In this document: positions 35,601-41,806 of the stretch, one piece after another
How positions within the stretch are numbered: position 1 is the stretch's first letter
How the letters are laid out: each line of letters begins with the position of its first letter
Source of the DNA: Flavobacteriales bacterium
GTDB taxonomy: Bacteria > Bacteroidota > Bacteroidia > CAIKAF01
DNA: 47,972 nt
Direction of reading: 5' to 3'
Assembly (NCBI GenBank): GCA_025451295.1
Contig: JANWKQ010000057.1
Span: forward strand, 1 to 47,972
Made by a program: the position numbers and the translations under genes
The notes under the pieces: generated by a model
Told to the model about the DNA's origin: nothing
Databases searched by the model: none
The model's input: only the letters and a program-made list of their open reading frames with translations

Positions 35601-36145
35601 TCGATGGTTAAAGAAGGTCCGCGTAAATCGAATGAATACGAAATACGATTTGATAACATCACCATGGTAGATGATGTGGCTGTATTTTGTCCAATAAGGT
35701 CGCGGTTCAATGCGCCTAACTGTTGCAATTTATTATCTAAACAGAATCCTCCAATGAAAACACCTGTTCTGGAGCCTCTTAATCTGGCCTCCTGAAATCC
35801 GGCATCTTCAAATGCTTCCCAAGTTGACTCCAGCAATAGTCTTTGCTGTGGATCGAGGATGGCAGCTTCGCGTGGAGACATTCCAAAAAATAAAGGGTCA
35901 AATTCTTCCACTCGTATTTTCTGTAAAAATCCCATTTGTGGTTGATGGCTCTTGCCTGGACTGTCTGTTTCAGGATCGTAATATCTTCTCCAATCCCATC
36001 TATCCTTTGGTACATCAATGATACAGTCAGTACCTTCAGCCAACAGATTCCAAAACTCTTCCGGGTTTGTAGCCCCACCGGGAAATCTTAAACCCATACC
36101 TACAACGGCAATGGGTTCATAGCTAAGTTTTGTTTGGTTTTCCAT
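29699..36145 (-). CDS. Highly reducing type I polyketide synthase (KS-AT-DH-ER-KR-ACP)
   Basis: A single 2148-residue module. Ketosynthase about 10-440: Cys185 (DTACSSA), His320 (EAHGTGT), His360 (TNIGHLEAA). Acyltransferase about 540-840: Ser635 in GHSVGE; specificity region VAYHS (His740), closest to malonyl-using iterative enzymes. Dehydratase about 905-1190: His935 in HRIEGMTVVP and Asp1101 in HPTLLDSGFQ. A linker of about 230 residues resembles a structural reductase half. Enoylreductase about 1430-1750: NGTGGVGLAA. Ketoreductase about 1770-2000: GGTGGFGLQ, Tyr1918 in GQANYVSA. ACP about 2050-2125: Ser2082 in GVDSL. No thioesterase, methyltransferase or phosphopantetheinyl transferase is seen. 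All sites look intact, so a fully reduced chain is expected, probably by repeated use of one module. Confidence 0.95.
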   Translation of the reverse strand: MENQTKLSYEPIAVVGMGLRFPGGATNPEEFWNLLAEGTDCIIDVPKDRWDWRRYYDPETDSPGKSHQPQMGFLQKIRVEEFDPLFFGMSPREAAILDPQQRLLLESTWEAFEDAGFQEARLRGSRTGVFIGGFCLDNKLQQLGALNRDLIGQNTATSSTMVMLSNRISYSFDLRGPSLTIDTACSSALVAAHYACMSIWTGESDMAIAGGVNVMLRPEYPIAMSKGQFLSKHARCKAFDEDAGGYVRGEGAGVVVFKPLSKAMADGDYIYAVVRGTGSNQDGATNGITVPNPEAQEDLIREVYEKAGIEVKDIKYIEAHGTGTKVGDPLELTALDNVLKTAHDKNNKVFVGSVKTNIGHLEAAAGIAGIIKTSLVLNKRQVPPHLHFKKANPKIDFENISLKIPIKLENFGDEEKLMASINSFGYGGTNGHMVMEQPPRDYLTRFSKNGKHNTREQFLFPISAKSDVALAGICKKYAHFLKNEDMSIVDFAYTLAYRRSHHLNRITIVAATKEELIEKLEAYSNGELLTAVTFNQIQENRKLVFVYTGMGPQWWAMGREMYEKEPIFKKVIDECEGYFKNIAGWSLLDELLKPEAESRMNETAIAQPGNFFIQAALTEVWKAWGITPEAVVGHSVGEVPAAYVSGALTLEEGVLVSYHRSRCQQTTAGQGTMLAIGLGEEAAEKLINENNLQNEISVAAINSFNGVTIAGTKSALEKVSAILTPQNVFNKMLTVEVAYHSYQMEPLKDELLKSLKSVNPKKATTPLYSTVTGTIMDGTEFNNDYWWQNVRQPVRFAKAAQTVVNDGYTVFLEVGPHPVLRTNINECLTAADVKGSIVPSLRRGDPEVVTLMNSLGSLHTLGFEINWKPFTDAGKFQKIPTYAWDKDVYWQESDRSIEEKHGVPGHIFMNENARQPYPAWEVEINQYLLPWLEDHRIEGMTVVPGAAYVEAGLAIHEKEFGNSACTLQNLEFNQVLVVDHKRIQMFHTTYNPDSKKYAVFSRYREDDSPWTLHASGRLLRDTISRDIPALNFKDIKKRCTNEADAKEFYTSLDARGLMYGPWFQGVKQIFKGDNEVLVKLEGNDELIRNSDNYLLHPTLLDSGFQSMVAIVSDGSENPNPFVPVNIKQVMFYTSPGNECWSYCKITERTDTSITGDLILFDESGEVLVALEGITCQAINSSKGDVAGEMDNWFYEYQWNESEAIKENDTPNAAGKYLVFGEYDNLDLIQGLIEKGIDYSVVIKGDGYTNDEGIFSVDPKNEEDYHKLFADGSYSHILYTWSTENKGRGTNISCDDILDQTMPVVYIAKALAKNRPNEKVRLVVITCGAQVAINYDRGASLDTSAFWGLNHLISNENPNVSCKTIDLYQDEDEGEFELLAREIMSASKDEDIAIRHNKRYVRSLNAVSLGSSTGEKRKVSTETPVSLEIGQIGRMDSLYYDEFERKTELAPDEVEIRNYAACLNLKDGLKVIGQLSEKATKGSYYERNIGHEAAGVITRVGSKVKDFKVGEEIILAAPEGCLRTYVVSVPTYYLRKPKNISFEDALMVVPYMTVLYSLRNRAQLQKGEKILIHNGTGGVGLAAIQYAQYVGAEIYTTAGSEEKREYLKKLGIKNIYDSRSLDFVKQIKEDTNGYGMDVVINAIAGEALYQSFELLSAYGRFVEIGKRDITENTGLPMQQFNNNISFLGIDLDRLMMERPEVVQAIHRDIERFYAEGVFKPVNTHLFDAKDAVEAFNFMLQSKHIGKVVINFKDQEVEVPVKKEKKEIDTNATYLITGGTGGFGLQIAKWLSDKGVKQLVLASRSGAKTEEAKDAIKLIEANGTKVYADPVDITNEKAVADVVAKIKKDMPPLKGIIHGAVVLDDGFLADMNRDRFVTSYQAKVGGVLNVHKYTKDIPLDFFVSFSSISALIGNAGQANYVSANTFLDQFAHYRRANGMQATTINLGVLGEVGVAARDANVTAILESGGIYGFTTAQALEGLGLVIQNTPVQVGMFDVDWGRWSSINQKSAQSSRFKALADAKGGGSGVGGKLAELCAELSALADGDRLSYMENMTAEEVARVLKLSVEKIDKTRGINFLGVDSLIAVELGRAFQARFGLEVSTMELLSGPNVTQLANGLLEKAAASGMLSDLESLSEEELDALLAEVKE

Positions 36146-36219
36146 ACGTCTATTCTCTTTCTTCTAAGTGCTTGTTATTCTTTCTAAAATCTACGTAAAA
36201 TACTCCTTTACGAATTTTG

Positions 36220-36250
36220 CAAAAATATATTAAAATTCCGGGTATTTCAA
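36220..36250 (-). promoter_or_regulatory. Bacteroidota-type promoter of the PKS gene
   Basis: On the minus strand TTG (36250-36248) is followed after exactly 20 bases by TATTTTTG (36227-36220), a full -33/-7 match. Transcription should begin near 36213, leaving a leader of about 65 bases. A six-base inverted repeat CGTAAA-N7-TTTACG (36194-36212) sits at that start point and could be an operator or a leader hairpin. Nothing coding is seen in the 276 bases between the PKS gene and the gene at 36422. Confidence 0.65.
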
Positions 36251-36385
36251 GTTTAGATGGGGCTAATAGTTTAACTTTTAGCATGTTAAACTGTCTGAAG
36301 CCTTCTCTATCAATGTGATATCGGCATAGGGGCTTATTTCGTTAAATATTTCCCAATAAACAGAGTAATATAAGGGATTACACGT

Positions 36386-36393
36386 TACCTTTG
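36386..36393 (+). promoter_or_regulatory. Candidate -7 element before the persulfide dioxygenase gene
   Basis: TACCTTTG matches TAnnTTTG and lies 29 bases before the ATG at 36422. No TTG is present at the ideal -33 distance, so support is moderate. Confidence 0.4.
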
Positions 36394-36421
36394 TGGTAGT
36401 CATTATCCTAAATACTTTACT

Positions 36422-37846
36422 ATGTACGTTAAGCAGATCTATACCCAGTGTCTTTCGGAAGCCTCTTACTATATCGATAACGAAGGCCAGGCCGTGGTTA
36501 TCGATCCGATAAGAGAGCCGGATCAATATATTGAATTAGCCAAAGAACGAGGTGCAACAATCAAATATATATTTGAAACCCACTTCCATGCTGATTTTAT
36601 TTCAGGACATTTAGAATTGGCTAAAAAAACAGGGGCAACGATTGTATTTGGGCCCAATGCCAGTACTTCTTTTCCTATTCACTCAGCTGCAGATGGTGAA
36701 CATATAAAGATCGGTAAAATCCATTTTGTGGTTTTGCATACCCCAGGGCATACCCCAGAGTCAACCACTTTTTTACTAGTCGACGAGAAAGGCAAAAATC
36801 ATGCCATCTTTACCGGAGATACCCTGTTTATCGGGGATGTAGGAAGACCTGATCTGGCTATTGCTCAGAATATTACCACCCATGATCTGGCCGCCATGCT
36901 TTATGATTCAATCCAGCAAAAGATTATGCCTTTAGAAGATGATATCATGGTATATCCCGGTCATGGACCCGGTTCAGCATGTGGTAAGAATATAGGGAAA
37001 GAAACCTTTGCCCTGCTGGGTGAACAAAAGAAAACCAATTATGCCCTTCAAGCCATGACAAAGGAAACCTTTGTAAAGGCCATCACAGAAGGTATTGTTC
37101 CTGCTCCTGCTTATTTTGCGATTGCAGCAGGCATCAATAAGAACGGATATGATAATCTTGACGAAGTTTTCAGTAAATCCTCAAAGGCATTGTCATTGGT
37201 TGATTTTAAATCTAAAATAAAGGCCGGCGCAGTGATCCTGGACACAAGGGTATCAGACGATTTTGAAAAAGCACATATTGAAAATTCAATCAACATAGGA
37301 ACCAATGGGCAATTTGCTATTTGGGCTGCCACAGTACTTGATTATAAAACACCAATTGTATTGATCGTTGAATCGGGAAAAGAAACAGAAGTGATCACCA
37401 GATTAGCCCGTGTTGGCGTTGAAAATATTACCGGTTATTTACAAGGAGGCATCAAAACATGGATTGATGCAAGTGAAGTAACAACCACCATTTCATCTGT
37501 AGAGCCGGAGGAGATGAAATCTTACATGGAAAAAGGCTGGAAAGTATTGGACGTTCGTAAACCCGGAGAATTTGAAAACGGTCATATAAAAGGTGCCAAA
37601 ACATTACACCTGCAAATATTGGAAGAGAGTCTCGACGAACTCGATAAAAACAGCAGCTATCTTATCCATTGTGCAGGAGGATACAGAAGTATGATTGCTG
37701 CAAGCATTTTAAAGAAACATGGGTTTACCAAATTCGTGAACGTTCATAAAGGTTGGTCAGCCATTCAAAAACTGGAAGATCTTTCCTTCGAAACAGGTCC
37801 ATGCGAAATGGAAAAGAAAAAACAGCTAATAGAAAACGCTAAATAA
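36422..37846 (+). CDS. Persulfide dioxygenase-like MBL hydrolase fused to rhodanese domains
   Basis: The 474-residue protein has an N-terminal metallo-beta-lactamase domain of the ETHE1/Blh kind (about 1-240): THFHADFISGH (His54, His56, Asp58), HTPGHTPESTTF, FTGDTLFIGDVGRPD and YPGHGPGSACG. Two rhodanese-like domains follow (about 255-355 and 365-460). The second has a catalytic-type Cys417 in IHCAGGYRS; the first has no Cys at that place and is probably structural. ETHE1-type enzymes oxidise glutathione or other persulfides to sulfite using one mononuclear iron; rhodaneses move sulfane sulfur. The protein should detoxify sulfide-derived persulfide. It converges on the SnoaL-like gene with a shared terminator. 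Confidence 0.88.
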   Translation: MYVKQIYTQCLSEASYYIDNEGQAVVIDPIREPDQYIELAKERGATIKYIFETHFHADFISGHLELAKKTGATIVFGPNASTSFPIHSAADGEHIKIGKIHFVVLHTPGHTPESTTFLLVDEKGKNHAIFTGDTLFIGDVGRPDLAIAQNITTHDLAAMLYDSIQQKIMPLEDDIMVYPGHGPGSACGKNIGKETFALLGEQKKTNYALQAMTKETFVKAITEGIVPAPAYFAIAAGINKNGYDNLDEVFSKSSKALSLVDFKSKIKAGAVILDTRVSDDFEKAHIENSINIGTNGQFAIWAATVLDYKTPIVLIVESGKETEVITRLARVGVENITGYLQGGIKTWIDASEVTTTISSVEPEEMKSYMEKGWKVLDVRKPGEFENGHIKGAKTLHLQILEESLDELDKNSSYLIHCAGGYRSMIAASILKKHGFTKFVNVHKGWSAIQKLEDLSFETGPCEMEKKKQLIENAK

Positions 37847-37880
37847 AAAAGGCCATTCGCCGCAGCGACTGGCCTTTTTT
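37845..37880. terminator. Bidirectional rho-independent terminator
   Basis: Perfect 11-base arms AAAAAAGGCCA (37845-37855) and TGGCCTTTTTT (37870-37880) flank a 14-base loop; the A-run and T-run serve both strands. The left arm starts within the TAA of the persulfide dioxygenase gene, and the right arm lies 18 bases past the SnoaL-like gene. Confidence 0.85.
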
Positions 37881-37898
37881 GCAATAAGAAATTCCGTA

Positions 37899-38486
37899 TT
37901 ATTTAGGTTGTTCTGTGGTAGTAGTATTACTGGCAGCAATTTGAGCCATCATTTTAGCTCCATCCATTAATCCCCAACGCTCAGCACATTTTCCGTTCTC
38001 GTATCTAATCACTTCAAAAAAATCAACCTCTGTGTAATTACCATTCATAGCAGGTATCCCAGGCCCCATAGAACCACTCATTTTACCACTCATGCTTGTA
38101 TGCGCAAATACATAATCCCCTTCGGCATACATATGTACGTAATTCACTTTCATTTCACTATTAGAGCCATTTACAACATCAAATCCTTCCGCACAAGCTT
38201 CTTTCCCTTGTTTTTTGGTCAACATGGTATCCTGATTATGATCTACATAGTTATCGGCAACACCGGCAAGAAAATCTTCTCTCTTTCCTGCGCAAAAATC
38301 ATCATTCAATTTTTTATAAGCAGCAATGTTGGCTGCTTCTGTACTATCACCAGCTTTTATTTTATCCAGCTCGGCTTTCAGATCCATATATGCCTTTGAT
38401 TTCTTTACGTCGGTACTTCCGCCACAGGCTGTAAACCCGATCATAAGCATACCACATACAATGGTAAAAAATAAGTTTCTTTTCAT
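37899..38486 (-). CDS. Lipoprotein with a SnoaL/NTF2-like domain
   Basis: The 195-residue precursor has a short signal peptide ending GFTAC with lipidated Cys21, a flexible helical spacer (about 22-60), and a SnoaL-like domain (about 62-180) with DNYVDHNQD and VNYVHMYAEGDYVFAHTSM, FFEVIRYENGKCAERWGLMD. The cone-shaped NTF2 fold binds small hydrophobic molecules, and SnoaL itself is a polyketide cyclase. Its nearness to a polyketide synthase is tempting, but an outer-membrane or periplasmic lipoprotein would not meet an ACP-bound chain. Function unknown. Confidence 0.8.
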   Translation of the reverse strand: MKRNLFFTIVCGMLMIGFTACGGSTDVKKSKAYMDLKAELDKIKAGDSTEAANIAAYKKLNDDFCAGKREDFLAGVADNYVDHNQDTMLTKKQGKEACAEGFDVVNGSNSEMKVNYVHMYAEGDYVFAHTSMSGKMSGSMGPGIPAMNGNYTEVDFFEVIRYENGKCAERWGLMDGAKMMAQIAASNTTTTEQPK

Positions 38487-38685
38487 ATTTCTTGTTTTAT
38501 AATTTCTGGGTAAATCTATAAAGTATTTCGATAATGTAAACTTCTTTTTTTAAGGGGCCTATCCTACTCAATTGGCAATAGCTGCGTGGTGGTGGCGAAT
38601 AGCCATAGTGAACATGATGGTTAAAAAAGTAAAACCTTTTTTTCAATCGAAAACAAAAAACCCTACCTTTCGTTACAGTTTGAGC

Positions 38686-39342
38686 ATGAAAAAGAAATTA
38701 GCTATTCCACTACTCATTGCTACGCTGGTTGCTTTAGCACCTACGCTGGAAGCACTTGGCCAAAGTTCAAAAGAACCCATCTTCATCGATAGCACAAAAA
38801 AGAAAGGACTTACCAAACAGGTTATTTATGAATTGCCATATTTGCCCGGAAAACATGTATCCATTGTGCAAGGCTACAATGGCTGGTTTAGCCATCAAAA
38901 TTCAAATGCATTAGATTTTTTAATGAGAAAAGGTCAGGTTATCTGTGCTGCCCGACGGGGAATTGTTCAAAGCACCCGTTCCGATTCCAAGAGGGGTGGA
39001 GCTTCCTATAAATTTATCAATGATGGGAATTATGTGATCATCAAACATGAGGATAGTACATCGGCCGCTTATTGGCATATGGAGTATAACAGCGTAATGG
39101 TTAAATCAGGAGATACAGTGGAAGCCGGTCAACCCATTGGAAAAGTAGGCACCACCGGTTTTTCGAGTGGACCACATTTGCATTTTGAAGTGTATTATTT
39201 TGATGATACTGGGAATGAACATTCGGTAAAAACGGTTTTCAGAACGACCCGTGGTATAAAAAAACCCAGGACCTGGAGATTTTATAAACGACCGAATGAT
39301 AAATCCACCATAACTGAAATAAAATCTACTGTTTTTAAATAA
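38686..39342 (+). CDS. M23 family metallopeptidase (LytM-like)
   Basis: About 218 residues from the ATG at 38686. The frame is open to 38572, but a promoter-like TACCTTTC (38664-38671) and a clean signal peptide (KKKLAIPLLIATLVALAPTLEALGQ) favour the inner start. The zinc site of the LytM fold is present: His70 and Asp77 (HQNSNALDF), YWHM and GPHLHFEV (His164, His166). M23 enzymes cut peptidoglycan cross-links in the periplasm. No LysM or SH3 binding domain is present, so it is a compact single-domain hydrolase. It converges on the HxlR gene. Confidence 0.88.
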   Translation: MKKKLAIPLLIATLVALAPTLEALGQSSKEPIFIDSTKKKGLTKQVIYELPYLPGKHVSIVQGYNGWFSHQNSNALDFLMRKGQVICAARRGIVQSTRSDSKRGGASYKFINDGNYVIIKHEDSTSAAYWHMEYNSVMVKSGDTVEAGQPIGKVGTTGFSSGPHLHFEVYYFDDTGNEHSVKTVFRTTRGIKKPRTWRFYKRPNDKSTITEIKSTVFK

Positions 39343-39357
39343 AAAAATGAAGTTCTC

Positions 39358-39750
39358 TTAAGCATGAGATATTTCTTTTTTCTTTACCTCTTTCAATTTC
39401 CCTTCATTCTCTCCCAGGGTTCTTCCCCATTTAGCAATCGCCTCCAAAACCGGGATTAAAGTCTTTCCGAACTCCGTGAGTGAATATTCCACTTTTAAAG
39501 GAACTTCGGCATATACTTGTCTTTTGATCACGCCATCGTCCTCCAATGCTTTTAACTGAATGCTCAGCATCTTTTCGGTGATCTCAGGGATCTGTTTTTT
39601 TAATTCTCCAAAACGCATGGTCTTGTTCCTGAGATACCAAAGCACTACCGTCTTCCATTTACCCCCAATATAGTCCATGGTAATGTCCATAGCACAGTGG
39701 TAAATGTTTCCATGCATCTTTACCACATATTCTTTGCCCTTGATAATCAT
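39358..39750 (-). CDS. HxlR family transcriptional regulator
   Basis: The 130-residue protein is a winged helix of the HxlR type: YHCAMDITMDYIGGKWKTVV, RFGELKKQIPEITEKMLS and KALEDDGVIKRQVY with SLTEFGKTLIPVLEAI. Cys19 is in the position of the redox-sensing Cys of YodB/HypR-like members, which respond to quinones, aldehydes or oxidants. The gene is divergent from an operon holding two NAD(P)-dependent proteins, its probable target. A full promoter (TTG at 39836-39834, TACCTTTG at 39813-39806 on the minus strand, spacer 20) lies upstream. Confidence 0.92.
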   Translation of the reverse strand: MIIKGKEYVVKMHGNIYHCAMDITMDYIGGKWKTVVLWYLRNKTMRFGELKKQIPEITEKMLSIQLKALEDDGVIKRQVYAEVPLKVEYSLTEFGKTLIPVLEAIAKWGRTLGENEGKLKEVKKKEISHA

Positions 39751-39783
39751 ACAAAAGTCTTAATAAACTAAAAAAAGTGCATA

Positions 39784-39847
39784 CTGTCAATTTTGACAGC
39801 TATTGCAAAGGTACAAAACTATACATAGGTTTGCAACTATACTTTTA
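39784..39847. promoter_or_regulatory. Divergent control region of the HxlR regulator and the redox operon
   Basis: It holds the HxlR promoter (minus strand, 39806-39836), a perfect palindrome CTGTCAA-TT-TTGACAG (39784-39799) at the likely HxlR start, the direct repeat AACTATAC (39817-39824 and 39835-39842), and a -7-like TACTTTTA for the plus-strand operon (39840-39847). The palindrome or the repeats are likely HxlR operators. Confidence 0.5.
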
Positions 39848-39867
39848 ATAGTTAATATAAAAATGAC

Positions 39868-40254
39868 ATGAATATACTTTTATCTATACATTGGGTACTT
39901 GGGGTAGCTATCTGGTACCTGGTAAGTGGCATCCTCCACGATATTTTTGTGATCAAGGCACATACGGGACCTTATAACCGTGATCTGCTCCGCCTGCTGA
40001 TGGATGGACATGTACTCATTCTTTCAGGAATTATTCTGTTCGTATGTTATGCTATGTTATTGAGTAAAATCCAATATGGGGCCTTGATCTCCAGCATAGT
40101 AGCCGTGGCGATGCTCATCTATTGCGGAATGATATTTCCATTTCTTAAATCGTATTTTACGATGTTTTTAAGTTTAATGGTTATTATTGTAAGTATAAGA
40201 GCATATTTAACCTTCCCTGATATTTATAACATCATGCAAATAAATAAAAACTAA
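39868..40254 (+). CDS. Small integral membrane protein, unknown function
   Basis: The 128-residue protein has four predicted membrane helices separated by short loops, with a conserved-looking first loop WYLVSGILHDIFVIKAHTGPYN containing His and Asp. No named family comes to mind. It is the first gene of a three-gene run (gaps of 5 bases) with an SDR-like protein and a Rossmann-fold protein, divergent from the HxlR regulator. It might supply or sense a membrane-soluble compound such as a quinone, but this is a guess from context only. Confidence 0.65.
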   Translation: MNILLSIHWVLGVAIWYLVSGILHDIFVIKAHTGPYNRDLLRLLMDGHVLILSGIILFVCYAMLLSKIQYGALISSIVAVAMLIYCGMIFPFLKSYFTMFLSLMVIIVSIRAYLTFPDIYNIMQINKN

Positions 40255-40259
40255 AAGTC

Positions 40260-41081
40260 ATGCAGAAAACAATACTTATTACCGGCGTAACAGGTTCCAT
40301 CGGAGGAGCTACTGCACATGAACTGGCCAAGGGTGGTCATCACCTGGTCCTATTGGCAAGAAACCAGCAAAAGCTAGAGGCTTTAAAAGCAGACATTATT
40401 GCAAAAACGAATAATACTTCCATCGATATTCTGACGGCTGATCTTTCACATATAGCAAGCATTAAAAAAGTTGCCCAGGAGGTTAAGCAGAAATACAACA
40501 GGTTGGATGCATTAGTAAACATAGCAGCCATATTTCGGGCTAACCGGGAATTGTCGAAGGATGGTCTTGAAATGATGTTTGCAACAAATCATATGGGGCC
40601 CTTCGTACTCACCAATGAGTTGCTGGATTTACTGAAACAAAGCAAACCTGCAAGAATTGTAACTGTAGCTGCGCCCTCTACCACCAAACTGAATTTTGAT
40701 GATCTTCAGGGGGAGAAAAAATATTCATCTATGTATTCATTTGGAGGTTCGAAAATGATGAACCTGATGACCAACTATACATTGGCAAAAAAACTAGAAG
40801 GAACCAATATTACTACCAATACTTTTCATCCTGGTCTGGTAAAGTCAGATTTGGTGAAGGAAATGAAAGGCCCTTTGAAGCTGATAGTAAATATGATGAG
40901 CACCAAACCTGACAAGGCGGCTCATTCTCTGAGTGAACTGGTAACTTCGGAGAAATACAATGGCGTAAGTGGAAAATTCTTCGACTTTAAACAAAAAGAA
41001 AAAAAATCATCTGCTTATTCTCACGATCAAGCGATGCAGGAGAAATTATGGAATCTGAGTACCGAACTATCAAATAAATAA
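40260..41081 (+). CDS. Short-chain dehydrogenase/reductase-like protein with altered active site
   Basis: The 273-residue protein has the NAD(P)-binding ITGVTGSIGGATAHELAKGG, a basic ARN after strand 2 favouring NADP, and NIAAIF in place of NNAG. In relatives of the retinol-dehydrogenase type the active site reads NVSSxAH and YxxSK. Here it reads TVAAPST and FGGSK: Phe161 (TTT at 40740-40742) replaces the catalytic Tyr, and the Ser pair is Ala-Ala; Lys165 is kept. It may be a binding protein or catalyse by another mechanism. Neighbours and the divergent HxlR regulator suggest an inducible role. Confidence 0.85.
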   Translation: MQKTILITGVTGSIGGATAHELAKGGHHLVLLARNQQKLEALKADIIAKTNNTSIDILTADLSHIASIKKVAQEVKQKYNRLDALVNIAAIFRANRELSKDGLEMMFATNHMGPFVLTNELLDLLKQSKPARIVTVAAPSTTKLNFDDLQGEKKYSSMYSFGGSKMMNLMTNYTLAKKLEGTNITTNTFHPGLVKSDLVKEMKGPLKLIVNMMSTKPDKAAHSLSELVTSEKYNGVSGKFFDFKQKEKKSSAYSHDQAMQEKLWNLSTELSNK

Positions 41082-41086
41082 CAACT

Positions 41087-41740
41087 ATGAAAAAAGCAGG
41101 GATACTGGGTACCGGAACTGTTGGTAAGACTATTGGAAAAAAACTTATCCAGTTGGGTTATGAGGTAAAAATGGGCAGCCGAACAGCTAATAATGAAAAC
41201 GCAGTAGAATGGGCCAAATTGAATGGTGAAAAGGCCTCTGTCGGCACTTTTGAAGATGCGACCAAATTTGGAGATGTGATCTTTAACTGTACCAAAGGGG
41301 AAATCACCCTCCGGGTTTTTGAGCTGGCCGGACCAGATAATTTTAAAGAGAAAACAGTGATTGACATCAGCAACCCACTTGACTTTTCACAAGGAATGCC
41401 GCCCTTTTTAACCCCGGAATATGCTAATACAAATTCGCTGGGTGAAGAGATCCAGAAATTAATACCGGATGCTAATGTGGTAAAGACCCTCAACATTGTG
41501 AATTGTGAGGTAATGGTAAATGCGGCTAAAAGTGGCGGAGACCCTACCATGTTTGTAAGTGGGAATAGTGTGGATGCAAAAGCAGAAACAATCTCGATAT
41601 TAAAACAATTCGGGTGGGACGATATTATCGACCTTGGCGATATTACTACCGCCCGGGGAACGGAGATGATGTTGCCCATCTGGTTGAGGATCTATATGGC
41701 AACCGGGAATGGATATATTGGTTTTAAGATTATAAGATAA
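41087..41740 (+). CDS. NADPH-dependent F420-reductase-like Rossmann protein
   Basis: The 217-residue protein starts with AGILGTGTVGKTIGKKLIQLGYEVKMGSR, a GxGxxG dinucleotide site followed by the GSR phosphate-binding turn that favours NADP. The F420-reductase-like core with VIFNCTKG, VIDISNPLDFSQG and ANVVKTLNIVNCEVM follows. Bacteroidota are not known to make F420, so the substrate must be different. It is the third gene in the HxlR-linked operon, 5 bases after the SDR-like gene. The 66 bases to the convergent desaturase gene show no clear terminator. Confidence 0.82.
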   Translation: MKKAGILGTGTVGKTIGKKLIQLGYEVKMGSRTANNENAVEWAKLNGEKASVGTFEDATKFGDVIFNCTKGEITLRVFELAGPDNFKEKTVIDISNPLDFSQGMPPFLTPEYANTNSLGEEIQKLIPDANVVKTLNIVNCEVMVNAAKSGGDPTMFVSGNSVDAKAETISILKQFGWDDIIDLGDITTARGTEMMLPIWLRIYMATGNGYIGFKIIR

Positions 41741-41806
41741 TTTTTTAACCAGCAAATGAGAAGCGGTGGTTTGAAATCCGGCACCAGGGTTTCCCAATAA
41801 AAAAAA

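Noticed and set aside
37899-38486. A polyketide cyclase working with the synthase, inferred from the SnoaL-like domain
   Set aside because: The protein carries a lipoprotein signal and should leave the cytoplasm, it is on a separate transcript, and a highly reducing synthase makes no poly-ketone to cyclise.
41158-41679. A 173-codon minus-strand open frame opposite the F420-reductase-like gene
   Set aside because: The plus-strand frame has a clear GxGxxG Rossmann pattern and fits an operon, while the minus-strand translation has no recognisable motif.
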